NCBI RefSeq assembly: GCF_000701865.1
Contig: NZ_JNKA01000003.1
Span: forward strand, 1 to 55,726
DNA length: 55,726 nucleotides
Source: Mycoplasmopsis felis ATCC 23391
GTDB lineage: Bacteria; Bacillota_I; Bacilli_A; Mycoplasmatales; Metamycoplasmataceae
Direction of reading: 5' to 3'
The notes below the pieces were generated by a model, which had not been told where the DNA came from, did not search any database, and worked only from the letters and a program-made list of their open reading frames with translations. This document shows, in pieces, positions 1-13,431 of this stretch (position 1 is its first letter; each line of letters starts with the position of its first letter). The position numbers and the translations under genes are program-made.

Positions 1-333
1 TTCAAATTTTATAATACATTCTGATCATGGTTTTCAATATACAAATCAAGTGTATATTGATAAAGTCAAAAAATCTAATGGCACAGTTTCACTTTCTAGA
101 ATTGGGAACTCATTAGATAATCGTGAAATTGAATATTGATTTGGTATCATAAAAACTGAATTATTAAATGATTTAGATTATTCAGAAATTACTTTTGATG
201 AATTAAATCTTAAAATAAAGGAATATGTTGATTGATATAATAAAGAAAGAATTCAATCAAATTTAGAATGAAAAACACCACAGCAAACAGCTATGATGTT
301 ATAATTTACAAAAATGTTAATTTTTTGTGTCCA
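1..333 (+). mobile_element. Right end of an IS3-family insertion sequence
   Basis: The segment holds the end of an IS3-type transposase and, after its stop, a short AT-rich tail ending TTTTTTGTGTCCA at about 333. A terminal CA is usual for IS3 right ends, and the reverse complement (TGGACACAAAAAA...) looks like a left terminal repeat of mycoplasma IS3 elements. The left end lies outside the window, so neither the inverted repeat nor the target duplication can be confirmed. The exact boundary is inferred. Confidence 0.7.
2..304 (+). CDS. IS3-family transposase OrfB, C-terminal part (cut by window edge)
   Basis: About 100 residues of a DDE (rve-type) integrase core. The sequence HSDHGFQY carries the second catalytic Asp, followed by the usual SLSRIGNSLDN block and then YWFGIIKTE, whose Glu is the third catalytic acid. 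It ends with the typical tail YNKERIQ...WKTPQQ. Two TGA codons fall at conserved Trp positions (WYNKER, LEWKTP). The enzyme cuts and joins the element's ends. The first Asp and the N-terminal HTH region lie outside the window, so integrity of the whole gene cannot be judged. The part seen is undamaged. Confidence 0.9.
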
Positions 334-383
334 TGTTTAGAGATCCGAATATTTTTTCTTACCTATTTATTAATAATGATTTA

Positions 384-2060
384 TTAAAAATCTAAATCAT
401 ATCCTATCTCAATTTTTAATTGTTTATTTTGAGAATCGAATAATTCATTTACATTTTTATTTACAATTTCTTGAATACTATCATTTGAATCATTTGTCAT
501 TGATAATTTTTTAAATAAATTATCATAAATTTCATCTTTTATTTCAAAGAATATATCAAATTTAAATGAAGAAAAGAATTCATCAATATTTTTTATTAAT
601 GCATAATTTAAGTTTGTATTTCATATATCTGAACTATTACCATTGAATTCAATATTATCATTTCCATAACCACTTAAAAGTGAAACAAATAATGTGTTTT
701 TCTCATCATCATATTTAACTTTATTTACTGTCATTCTAGAAATAGAAAACAAGTTTCATTGTTTTTTTTCTAAAATTTCTTTACTGTTTTTAGTGTTTAT
801 TAATTGTAGATTAAATCACCTTAAAAGATTTTCGTTTAACTTAGAATCTAAAGTTATTTTAGCAAATCTTTGCACTGAATTAGAAATTTTATTTGATAAA
901 AAAACTGTATTTTCTTTTGTTTGATCTGTATCTAAAAAATCATTTAATTTAAATTCATCTTTATTATTATCATTTTTTCTTGAATAAAAACTTAATGGTA
1001 TTAATGAATTTTGATTATTGTTATTTAATGAAAAATTTACAAAATAATCATAGTCTATATCATTGTAAATTTTTTGTTCTTCATGATACTTTTCTTGTTC
1101 TATAAACTCTTTTAATTCAATTAATTTTTGTTTATCTTCAGAATCAGTTTCATTTTCAATTAACTTAGAAATAGTTGAATAATTATCTAATACTTCAAAA
1201 CTTTGGTCTTTTGGACTTTGAATTTTTATATCTTTATATAAACCTTCAGAAAAAGATCATAAATTATTTGAGTTTTGAGTTAATAAGTAATTTTCATATA
1301 AGTTTTTAGCAAAATATGCATTTGTATCAGCTAGTTTTTTAGTAAAATCTACAATCTTTTTAAATAATTCTTCATCAGTTAGTACATTATCGTTTTCTTT
1401 TGCTTCTTTTACTAAGTTATCATATTCAGATACAATATTATGCTTTAAATCATTATAATTATTTAATAATGTTTTAATTTCTGAGTTATTAGTGTTTTCA
1501 AAAAACTTGATTTTTAATTCATTTGAATTAAAAATATTCATCATTACAAATAAATTGTGTTCAGCAGTATATAGTTTCCCATTATTGTTTATTTCTTGTA
1601 TTTTTTGAGATTCAAGACCTGTTAATTGAACTAAGTCTGAAAATATTTGATTTGTAAATACATTTCTAAACCTATTTAACTTTTGAACATAATCAAATGC
1701 TTTATCTTTAGCTTCATTATTTACCTTTAGAATTTCACTTCTTATATCTTCTATATTCTTTTTCAAACTATCATAGTGTTGAACAGAAATGATGTTATTA
1801 TATCTTTCTAAATCTGATTCTTTGATTTTTTCTAATTCTGCTTTATTTTCGGGTTCTTCAAATCGTTTTTTTGCTGCTTCATTGATATTTTTGATTACAA
1901 TATCATTAAATTTAGCAAAAATAAAATCATTAAATTCAATACCTTCAATTTCTAATAATTCCCTTTGTTTTTCCATTGTTTTTGTTTCAGAACATGCTAC
2001 ACTAGAAACAATAATTGAAGAAAAACCAAATAAAGTTATTAATTTCTTAATATTTTTCAT
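384..2060 (-). CDS. Lipoprotein of unknown function
   Basis: A 558-residue protein, read through several TGA(Trp) codons; under the standard code it would stop early at 1257. The N-terminus is MKNIKK, a hydrophobic stretch and the lipobox SVAC, so the mature protein would start at Cys23 and sit on the outer membrane face. The rest is charged, rich in Asn, Lys and Glu, and looks mainly helical in its first half. I recognise no catalytic motif. There is no Shine-Dalgarno in front of the ATG; a TATAAT box lies six bases upstream, suggesting a leaderless mRNA. It is divergent from secG, and its 3' end lies about 50 bp from the IS3 element. Confidence 0.85.
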
Positions 2061-2066
2061 TTGTTA

Positions 2067-2072
2067 ATTATA
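2067..2072 (-). promoter_or_regulatory. -10 box for a probable leaderless lipoprotein mRNA
   Basis: On the minus strand TATAAT is followed by TAACAA and then the ATG of the lipoprotein gene. Transcription would start at or within a base or two of the start codon. No AGGAG-like sequence is present. Confidence 0.5.
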
Positions 2073-2122
2073 CAATAATTTATTTTGGACTTAATTATGG
2101 TAATAACTTTAAATATTTATAT

Positions 2123-2128
2123 TATAAT
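2123..2128 (+). promoter_or_regulatory. Probable -10 box of the secG operon
   Basis: A perfect TATAAT about 25 bases upstream of secG, which also has an AGGAG ribosome binding site at roughly 2143-2148. No convincing -35 box is seen, as is usual in mycoplasmas. Confidence 0.5.
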
Positions 2129-2153
2129 TAAAATAATTTAAATAGGAGTATAT

Positions 2154-2387
2154 ATGATTACATTAACAGTTTTTTTAATAATAGCTAGTATTTTACTAAT
2201 TTTTGTTTCATTTTTAATGTCTCCGGATTCTAATGGTTTTTCAGGAGCATTAGTTGGTTCAAATGATTTGGATTTATTTAAAGTTTCAAAAGAAAGAGGT
2301 TTTAAAAAATTCTTAAAATATGCAATGGTTGTTTTGGGTTTTATTCTTTTAATAATCGTTGTATTAATTAGAGTTTTTGTTAAATAA
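2154..2387 (+). CDS. secG: Preprotein translocase subunit SecG
   Basis: A 77-residue protein with two hydrophobic helices, about residues 2-22 and 57-75. Between them is the SecG-like loop with GGx-type residues (NGFSGALVGSNDLDLF). The length and two-helix shape fit the SecG family, the small non-essential subunit of the SecYEG channel that helps SecA-driven export. In this organism that route serves the many lipoproteins. It has a good AGGAG site seven bases before the ATG. It is followed after one base by rnr, the secG-rnr order common in Firmicutes and mycoplasmas. Confidence 0.9.
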   Translation: MITLTVFLIIASILLIFVSFLMSPDSNGFSGALVGSNDLDLFKVSKERGFKKFLKYAMVVLGFILLIIVVLIRVFVK

Positions 2388-4555
2388 TATGGAAAAAGAA
2401 AAAGTATTAAATTATATTAAATCAAGTAAATCTAAATCTTTTTTAGAAATAGCTAAATATTTTAAAATTTCACCTTCTAATAATAAATCATTAACTAGTT
2501 TATTATCAGTTTTACAAAAAGAATATAAAGTATTTAAAAATTCTAAAGATGAATATTATGCTCCTGAATTAATTGATACAATCACTGGAATTTTAAATGT
2601 AAATGCAAAAGGTCAATTTGGATTCGTTGATTATAACATTGATGAAGTAAATAAAACAAAAGATAGTGTATATATAAGAAATTTTAATTTTAATACTGCT
2701 ATACATAATGATGTCGTTAAAGTTTATGTTTTTAAAAATCCACATGAAGCTGATAATGAATTAAAAACAGGAGTAGTTGTAGAAGTTTTAGAAAGAACAA
2801 ATCAAAATATTATTGGTTTTATTAAACAAAAAAATTCTTCAACTTATTTTGTTCCTGTTGATCAAAAAATGAAAAATGTTTCTTGATTAATTGTTTCAAA
2901 TACTCTAGATGTTAAATTAAATGATTTAGTGTCAGCAAAGATTTTAAAATATGAAAGCAAAACAGTTTTAATTGAAATAGAAAAAATCATTACAAATGAA
3001 GCAGATCCAATGGTTTTTGTAAAATCATATCTAGAACAAATTAAAGCACCTGATTCATTTCCTGATTCTTTAAATGAAGAAATTATTAATATTCCTAAAA
3101 ATATTGATAAAGAAGATTTAACCAATAGAATTGATCTAACAGACACAATGATAGTTACAATTGATGGTGATGATACAAAAGATTTTGATGATGCTATATA
3201 TGTTAAAAAGTTAGATAATGGAAATTACTTTTTAGGTGTTTATATAGCTGATGTTTCTTATTATGTCAAAGAAAATACACAAATAGATAAAGAAGCCTTA
3301 AAAAGAGGAACTAGTATTTATTTAGTAGATAGAGTTATTCCTATGCTTCCTTTTGAATTATCAAACGGAATTTGTTCATTAAATCCTAATGAAAAAAGAT
3401 TTGTTTTAGCTTGTGAGATGGAAATAGATGCAAAAGGAAACAATTTATCAGTTAATATTTTTCAAGGAATTATTGAAAGCAAATTTAGGTTAACTTATAA
3501 ACAAGTAGATAGTTATTATAAAACACAAACCATACAAAACTTAGAAATCCCACATGATTTAAGTAAAATGTTAGATGACGCAAAAGAACTAAGTTTAATA
3601 TTACATAAGTATAAATTAGATGAAGGATATGTTGATTTTGAAATATCTGAACCAAAAATCAAATTAAATACAGATGGTAGTGTTAAAGAAATACAAATTA
3701 ATGAACGCGGTTTTTCTGAAGTATTAATTGAAGATTTTATGGTTAGAACAAATGAAACGGTTGCTAAATATTTATATGATCAAAAATTACCAGTTTTATA
3801 TAGAGTTCATGAAATACCAGATGCAGAAAAGTTATTAAATCTAAAAAATACTTTAGAAACAGTAGGTATAAATTCAGACGTATTGCCTAAAAAAATTACA
3901 CCTAAATCTTTTGCTGAATTTGTTGATTATGTCAAAACTCAAAGAGATGATGATTTTATGAAATTAACATTTTTAAGAACAATGCAAAAGGCTATATATT
4001 CAGATAATAATATTGAACACTTTGGTTTGGCTTCTAAATTTTATTGTCATTTTACAAGTCCTATTAGAAGATACCCTGACTTAATTATTCATAGAATAAT
4101 AAGAAACTTCTTAATTAATAAAAAAACAAATGAATTAACTGAATTTAAAAACAATTTACCTACATTTGGTGATTTAAACACAAAAGCTGAACAAAAAGCA
4201 GTTCAAATAGAAAGAAATGTAAATGACTTAAAGTTTGCAGAATATTTAAAATTTCAAGTAGGTAAAACATTTAAAACACAAATTGTAAGTATTTTAAATT
4301 TTGGTTTCTTTGTAGAATTTGAATTTATGGCTTCAGGTTTGGTTCATAAAACAACACTTATTGATGGAACTTATGAGGCTAATGAAACACTTACACAATT
4401 AATCTCAGAAAAAAGAGTTTTTAAAGTTGGTGATTTTGTAGAAGTTGTAGTTTTAGGAGTAGATTTAGTTCAAGGTAAAATTGATTGTTGTTTATCAGAT
4501 TTATATCCAAAACTTATGCTCAAAAAAGAAACTGAAGCAAAAAAAGGTAATCAAA

Positions 4556-6896
<2,341 letters not shown>

Positions 6897-6904
6897 GAGT
6901 AAAA

Positions 6905-7189
6905 ATGATATATTCAAAAACAACTAAATTTATTGTTCCTAATAACGAATTAAAGGAATTTTTAGAAATATTAAAGAAAATAGTGCATAAAATAAGAATC
7001 CAAGAAACTAATTTATCATTTGAATATGGTTTAGAAAAACAAAAAAATGTTTTATTAATTGAAAGATGATCTACAAAAGAAGATTTTCATAATTTTTACA
7101 AAAAACAAGATATTATTGATGATTTTAAATCATTAGAAAATAACTGTTTAAAATTTTCTATTTTATTTGAATTAGAAATAAAGAGATAA
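6905..7189 (+). CDS. Small ABM-like (antibiotic biosynthesis monooxygenase fold) protein
   Basis: A 94-residue protein, last in the secG-metG operon, with AGGAG before its ATG. The pattern VLLIERWSTKEDFHNFYKKQDI (residues about 45-66) resembles the 'E.W.s.eal..H..s.h' segment of small dimeric ABM-fold monooxygenases and quinol monooxygenases. The conserved His is replaced here, so enzymatic activity is doubtful. Its job is unknown. The fold assignment is a pattern-based guess. Confidence 0.6.
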
Positions 7190-7317
7190 TTATAATTTTT
7201 TATATAAAAAATACAATTATTCTCATTAATATGGAATAAATATGAAAATAAACACAAAAAAAGAAGATTTTAATAGAAAAAGGCAGAAAAAATTACTAAA
7301 AAAAACAATTTAAGTAA

Positions 7318-7378
7318 AATATAAACAGAAATTATATATATATTATAAGTAGTAATATTTATGATTTCTGTTTATATT
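7318..7378 (+). repeat. Perfect 15-bp inverted repeat upstream of the P80 lipoprotein gene
   Basis: The arms AATATAAACAGAAAT (7318-7332) and ATTTCTGTTTATATT (7364-7378) are exact reverse complements around a 31-base AT-rich loop, with further wobble pairing inside. It lies 35 bases before the P80 ATG. It may end the secG-metG transcript, although no clean T-run follows, or act as a regulatory site for P80. The rest of the 7190-7412 gap holds only AT-rich sequence and a doubtful 23-codon frame. Confidence 0.6.
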
Positions 7379-7412
7379 ATTTAATATATTTAATATATAA
7401 AAGGATGAAAAT

Positions 7413-9965
7413 ATGACTAAAAAATTAAAAAAATATTTATTATCATTTGCAGGAATTTCATTAACTACCGCACTAACAGTTGCTGCATCTTGTGGTTCTG
7501 ATGCTGGTAGTGAAAAACCGGTAAATAATAGAGAATTAGTATTAGATTTAAAAGATCAAGTAGATTGAAAATTATCACGTTTAACTTCAGAGACAAATTA
7601 TGAAGAATTAAAAACAAGACTTGCTTCAATTAATACAAATGTTCAAGAAGCAACAGATGATGAAGTATCAAAATCAAGAGAAGCCTTAGAGGAATTGAAT
7701 TCTCAAGTAGAAGAAAAATTAATAGCACTTAAAGGCGAAAATTACATTAAAAGAGTTCAAAATTCAGACCAAACAGGTGGATTTTCACAAGTACAAAAAG
7801 ATTCTATTAAATTAGGTGTTTCATGATCAAATAGTAATGCTCAACACCAAGCAATTAAATCAATAGTTTATGAATACAATCAATTGATTGATAGTATTTC
7901 AAAAATGACAAATGAAGAAGAAAAACAAGCAGCATATAAAAAACATAAAATTTCTCCTTCATCTAAACCAGTGGAAGTAATACAATTTGGTAATTCATAT
8001 GGTGATGCTGCAAACAGAGTTCAAAAAAGTTTAAGTTCAAAAGATCAATCAGGATTTGTTAATTTAATTATAAATTACCCACCAGTTGCTGCTATGTTAG
8101 CTCAATCAGAAATGTTGCTAAGTTTTAATTCAAAAAATAAAAATATTGAAACAGACATTAATGAATTATTTGACAAAAACTTTACAGGTGTAAATAGTCA
8201 AATTGAAGGTGTAAAAAAACCTAGCACATTTACATTACCATTGTTCAAAAGTACTAATGTTTTAGGTATTAATGGAGCTGTTTTAGGTTATTTCTTAGAA
8301 ACATTAAAAGATTTAAAAGTTGAATTTGATCCAGCAGATAGTGCATATTTTGAACAATTTATAAATGCATCTAAATCAGATAGAGAAGAAGTTAAAAAAA
8401 TCTGAGGAGAAAAAGTTGCACAAGCAGAAGATGTTATAGCAGAATACAAAAAAACACCTTTAACAAAATCAATATTTGAGACATACACAGAAATAATTAA
8501 ATTTGCTAATACAATGCAAAAATTATTTGTTAAATCTGCAGTTGATAACCCTGATATTCATGTATTTGGTATTGATGATATTGCTGGTGTTTATGAACAA
8601 GCACTTTATGCAGCTATCGGAGCAGATGCTGGTAAAATGATACAATCAGTAAGTACCAACAACGGTAAAATTAGTGTTGATTTTACAACATTAGGTAACC
8701 AAAATGCAGAAGCACGTACAAAAACACAAGAAATGTTTAATGCATTATCTGAAGCATTTAAAGTTGGATCAGTTTATGCATTTCCTTCGGGACAATATTC
8801 ATCAAGTGAACAAACAAAACACAGGATGGCATTTTCAATTGGTTCAACAGCTGGTTATGCTCACAACTTCAAGAAAAGTCCAGATGTTTTAGTTCGTTCA
8901 ACTATTAATTCACTTGATACTGTCTTAAATCAAGATGGTGTATTATTCTTTAGAGATAAATTAGCAGCAAAAGGTAATAAACCAGGAGATTCTGAAGCAG
9001 TTTTAGCAAGAATAGGTGGAAGAAATAATAAATTATATAAATCTGGAACACCAACAGACCCTGCTCTTCCAAACGCAATTAAAGACACATATTATTATAT
9101 GTCTAAAGATGCAGCAACAGATGAAAAAATTCAAAACTTAAAAACAGACAAAAAATCAATTATTGTTAATTTTGTTTTAACTGACCAACCAAGAACAAAA
9201 GCTCTTAAAGTTGAATTAGATAAAATAACTGATGGTTCTGTTGAAAACTTTGTTGTAGCAAATCAAAAAGGTGATGATATTTTATTCATTGTTATAAAAA
9301 ATACAAGTGAAACTGATATAACAAAATTTGATGACATTGATAATTTAAGAAAAACCAATGAAACAAAATTCAAGGAATTATTAGCAAAAGCAAAATTATC
9401 AGTATTTCAAGAAACAGATCATACAATTGTTAATGAAAATGAATTATTTGCCCAAATAACACCTTCTAAATGAACAAAATCAGATCCTAAAAAAGTTTTA
9501 TTCCTACAAGGTCCTTCATTAATAGGTGTAAGATCAAATAGTGAAGATGAACTTGCAACAAAAGCCTTTGTTTACTGATTATTAAATTACAAAGAAGAAT
9601 TGACATACAAACAATTTGATAGACAAGGAAACATAGAAGAAGGTAAATCTTTAGGAAAAGGGGATCCAATAAGTTTTATTCAACAAAAAATGTCTTATGT
9701 ATCAGGGACAAAAACATTAACATCATTACCTGATAACACATTCGGAAATAATAAATATTTATCAGTTGTATTACAAGAACTAAAAGCTTTAGTTGCTGAT
9801 AATGATTATGTTGCATTTGAAGAACCAGGTGGTGTAGGATCAGATGCATTTAGAAATCAAATTAAAACAGCATGAAACCAAAAACAAAAACAATACACAG
9901 AAAAAGCAAATGAAGTTTCATTTGATAGTTTTATAGCTTTAACACAACTAGGACAAAATAAATAA
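7413..9965 (+). CDS. P80/MslA-type ABC substrate-binding lipoprotein
   Basis: An 850-residue lipoprotein. The signal peptide ends in VAASC with lipidated Cys27, then a helical stretch (about 35-110) and a large globular part. Size and position directly before a nuclease and a carbohydrate-type ABC transporter match the mycoplasma P80 / MG185 / MslA group; MslA of M. gallisepticum has been reported to bind polynucleotides. Its likely role is capture of nucleic-acid fragments or another polymer for the downstream permeases, but the ligand is inferred from context. RBS AAGGA lies eight bases before ATG 7413; the earlier ATG 7405 is in another frame. A strong terminator follows. Confidence 0.85.
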
Positions 9966-9977
9966 TAAAACAAAAAT

Positions 9978-10005
9978 ATAATTTGCTTAGGCAAATTATG
10001 TTTTT
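9978..10005 (+). terminator. Intrinsic terminator between the P80 and nuclease genes
   Basis: A 9-bp perfect stem (ATAATTTGC / GCAAATTAT) with the loop TTAG, followed by GTTTTT. It lies 13 bases after the P80 stop and 17 bases before the nuclease ATG. Partial readthrough would make the binding protein more abundant than the transporter. Confidence 0.85.
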
Positions 10006-10021
10006 AAGATATTGAGAATTT

Positions 10022-11332
10022 ATGAAAAAAATCAAAAAATTTTTATATTGAACAAGTAGTTTCATAGTTTCTTCTTCTGTATTATCCTTAGCTATGTCTT
10101 GTGAGAATGAAGAAGATAAAAAATATGAAATAGAATCATCAACTACATCTCCATTAAGATTTGCATCTCATGGTGATACTGAACTGAAGTTAAAGCTTAG
10201 AGAAAATTACTCATTTGAAGATACTCAAGCAATAAGTAATGAAAACAATGAAATAAAAAGAATCATTAATGAAGTTAATAAAATAATCAATAAAGAAGTT
10301 TTATCAAAAAATAAATTAGTTTATAAAACAAATAATAAATTAATTCCTTATATTGACGAAGATAAATCTATTTATAAAAAAACATTTACAGTTAAAATAT
10401 ATGGCAGAGATGTTATTTTTAAATTAAATTCTATTTCTTCTGGTTTAGATTTAGGTGATTATGGAAAAGAAGGTAGTGAAGAAAGTTTATACGCAAGAAC
10501 TTTAAATTCAGTTGATACTTCTGTTACTTTTATTTATGATGCTTATGTAAATGATAAAAAAGTATCTAATTTAGCAGGTTTATCTGGTAAAGTTAAGGGC
10601 CAAAGCGAACTTAACACACCAATAAGTAATTTTGATATTGATTTTGGACCAGAACACTTTGTTTCTACTAATTTAAATTTTCAAGAACCTGAACTAGAAC
10701 AAAAATCATTTAAAGCTTCAATTAAAAGTGCATCTGATGGTGATACATTTGAAGTTATAGCAAATGAAACTAAAAGTATAGGTGGAAAAATATCTGTTCA
10801 AAAGGGTCAATCATATCGTATCAGATTAATGGGTATAGATACACCGGAAAAAGGTATTACTAAACCTCAAGGATACGTTAAAGCAGCTCCATTTGAATAT
10901 GCCTTTGCTTTAAGATCTAGTGAATTTGCAGAAAAAGTAAAAGAACAATATGGAAGTGATATTCTTGTTGCTTTTGTAGATGGTAAAGATGCTTTTGGTA
11001 GAGTTACAGCAGAAATTATGTTTGGACCAGAATATAAATATAGTTATAATTCAGAAATTTTACGTGCTGGTTTAACATTACCTTTAGCAAATGACACCTG
11101 AGAAACTGAATTTATTTTAAAAAATAAAAGTTCATTTATTTATCGTCTTTATCCAGAAATGTATAAAGCAGCAAAATATGCACAAGAAAATCAAAAAGGA
11201 TTTTATAAATATTTTGATACACCAGATGAATTAACAACTTTTATATGATTATTTAAACAAAATAATAGTTATGATCCATTTTATGATAATGTTCAAGGAA
11301 AATCAAAAATAAGTAAATATGTTAAAAATTAG
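10022..11332 (+). CDS. Surface lipoprotein nuclease, thermonuclease (SNase) family
   Basis: A 436-residue lipoprotein whose lipobox ends in AMSC (Cys27). Residues about 235-370 form an SNase domain: DGDTF (Ca2+-binding Asp), YRIRLMGIDTPE (catalytic Arg and Asp-Thr-Pro-Glu), and GKDAFGRV in place of the usual DxYGR. It would cut DNA and RNA outside the cell in a Ca2+-dependent way. M. genitalium MG186 / M. pneumoniae MPN133, which are nucleases, occupy the same place before an ABC transporter. The N-terminal 200 residues are not assigned. The ATG at 10022 restores a full lipoprotein signal peptide. Confidence 0.93.
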
Positions 11333-11343
11333 AAAGGAAATCA

Positions 11344-13431
11344 ATGGTATTAATTAAAAAATTATTAAATAAACTTAAATTAGCAAATACCAAGGTTTCA
11401 GAAGAAGACATACAATTATTAGAAAAGTATAGGTCTGAATTTGAATTAAAAGAAAACGAAGTTATTCCTGCTATCGAATTAAAAAATCTAAATATTGATT
11501 TTGGTGAAACTTTAGCAGTAGACAACGTTAGTTTTAAAATACCTGAAGGAAAATTAGTTACTTTACTAGGACCATCTGGTTCTGGTAAAACAACTACATT
11601 AAATGCTATTGCAGGTTTATTAACTGTTACATCAGGAAAAATCTTATTTAAAGGTAAAGATGTTACAGATTTTACTCCACAAAGAAGAAAAATTGGTTTT
11701 GTGTTCCAAAATTATGCTTTATATCCACATTTAAGTGTTTATGCAAATATTGCTTTCCCATTAAAAAATGATTTTGATTGACAACATAAAACAATGTTGA
11801 AAAAACAAGAAGCGAAAAACGAAATTAGAATTTTATATTTAAGAGCTCTTGGGGCTTCAGAAGAAGAAATATTAAAATTAAAAAATACTTATAAAGATTG
11901 AAATATTATTTCTTCAGAAATTCAACACAAATTTAATGAAACATATGCTAAATTAGTTGAAGATTTTGAAAAAGCTCACACTGCTTATAAATTAGCTTTA
12001 GTTCATGAAACATCTGAAATTTCATTATTAACTAAAAATGTTTTAAAAACAAATACTAAATTACAAAAAGACACTAAACAAAGAATAGCAGACATTAAAG
12101 AAAAATACAATAGTGATTTAGTTAATAATTTATTACCTCAAGAATTAATGAAATCAGAAATTTTAAGTTCTGTTGAAAGTAAATACACTAAATTTGATTC
12201 AAAACTTTCTCAAGAAGAAAAAGAAATTAGAATAAAAGAATTACAAGAATTTACTGCTAATTTAGTTAATTTAGATTTTAATAATTTAGAATTAAACGAT
12301 CGAGTTCAAATAGTAAAACTAGAAGAAAAAGTTCTAAAATTACTAACTAGATACAGATATATAAATAAATTAAATGAAATTAAAGAAAAATATAATCAAG
12401 AAAAAGCAACTACAAAAACTGCATACTTAAATGCTAAAGCTGAATTATCAAAAACACTAAAAACAAATCAAGAATACTTACAATTAAAAAGAGATGCAAA
12501 AACTTTACCGTTTGTAGCACAAAAAAGATTTGAAGATGAAGTTAAGTTTATTTCTGGTAAATATAATTTAGAAGCAAAATTAAAAGAAGAAAGAAAAGGA
12601 CTAATTCCATCTATTTTATCAGATGAAGATAAGTTAAAAGTAAAAGAATGATTAAAATATGATATTTCTTTAAGAAAAGCTATTCACAATGAAGTTATGG
12701 AAGTTGCAAAAAGAGTTGAAATTGTTCCAATCTTACAAAAGAAACCTACTCGTTTATCAGGTGGACAACAACAAAGAGTTTCTATAGCACGTGCTATTGT
12801 TAAAAAACCAGAAATTTTATTAATGGATGAACCACTTTCAAACCTAGATGCTAAACTCCGTATCTCAACTCGTCAATGAATTAGAGAAATTCAACAATCA
12901 CTTGGTATAACAACAGTTTTTGTCACACATGACCAAGAAGAAGCTATGTCTATTTCAGATATTGTTGTATGTATGTCAACAGCAAAAGTACAACAATTAG
13001 GTTCACCAATTGAACTTTATAATAAACCTAAAAATGAATTTGTTGCTCGTTTCTTAGGTATGCCTGAAATGGGTCTATTCCCTTCAGAATATAAAAATGA
13101 AACATTATATGTAGCAAATCAAAAAATTAAAGGTGTATCACTACCAAATTACAGTGATGTTCAATTACATGTAGGTGTTAGATCTGAAGATTTTAAAATT
13201 AAAACAGCAACTGATTCATATATGTTCCAAGGAAAAGTTATAGTTCAAGAAAACTTTGGAAAAGAAAGCAAATTAGTTGTTAATGTAGAAAATGTAGGAA
13301 AAATTAATTTCTTATTAGATAATTCAAGAAATTATGTAGTTGGAGATTCGATTTATTTTGATTTACCAATTCACAAATTACATATTTTCAATGCAGCTAG
13401 TCAAGAAAGAATTGAATATGAAATTCAATAA
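11344..13431 (+). CDS. Sugar-type (CUT1/MsmK-UgpC-like) ABC transporter ATPase with a large insertion
   Basis: A 695-residue ATPase, almost twice the normal 370. Walker A GPSGSGKT lies at 76-83 and the Q-loop at Q122 ([12 protein letters not shown]). The signature LSGGQQQR appears only at 471-478, followed by Walker B ILLMDEP (D495, E496) and the H-loop (VTHDQEEA). A TOBE/MOI-like C-terminal domain follows. Between Q-loop and signature sits about 300 extra residues (roughly 145-445), Lys/Glu-rich and probably coiled-coil. The M. genitalium counterpart MG187 is also oversized. It is translated from AGAAAGGA, 11 bases after the nuclease. It powers the two permeases that follow. Confidence 0.93.

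Noticed and set aside
1257-1259. Apparent stop of the minus-strand lipoprotein gene
   Set aside because: It is TGA, read as Trp here; the frame continues to TAA at 384-386.
1789-2067. Open frame on the plus strand inside the lipoprotein gene
   Set aside because: Antisense shadow of the lipoprotein coding sequence, with no start signals or family resemblance. The same holds for other antisense frames within the ABC, protease and repeat-protein genes.
7242-7313. A 23-codon Lys-rich open frame (MKINTKKEDFNRKRQKK...)
   Set aside because: No convincing ribosome binding site, composition of random A-rich DNA, and it lies in a gap next to the inverted repeat. Could be a tiny basic peptide, but not supportable.
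11344-13431. Idea that the oversized ATPase is two ATPase domains fused
   Set aside because: Only one Walker A, one signature and one Walker B are present; the extra part lies between Q-loop and signature, so it is an insertion.
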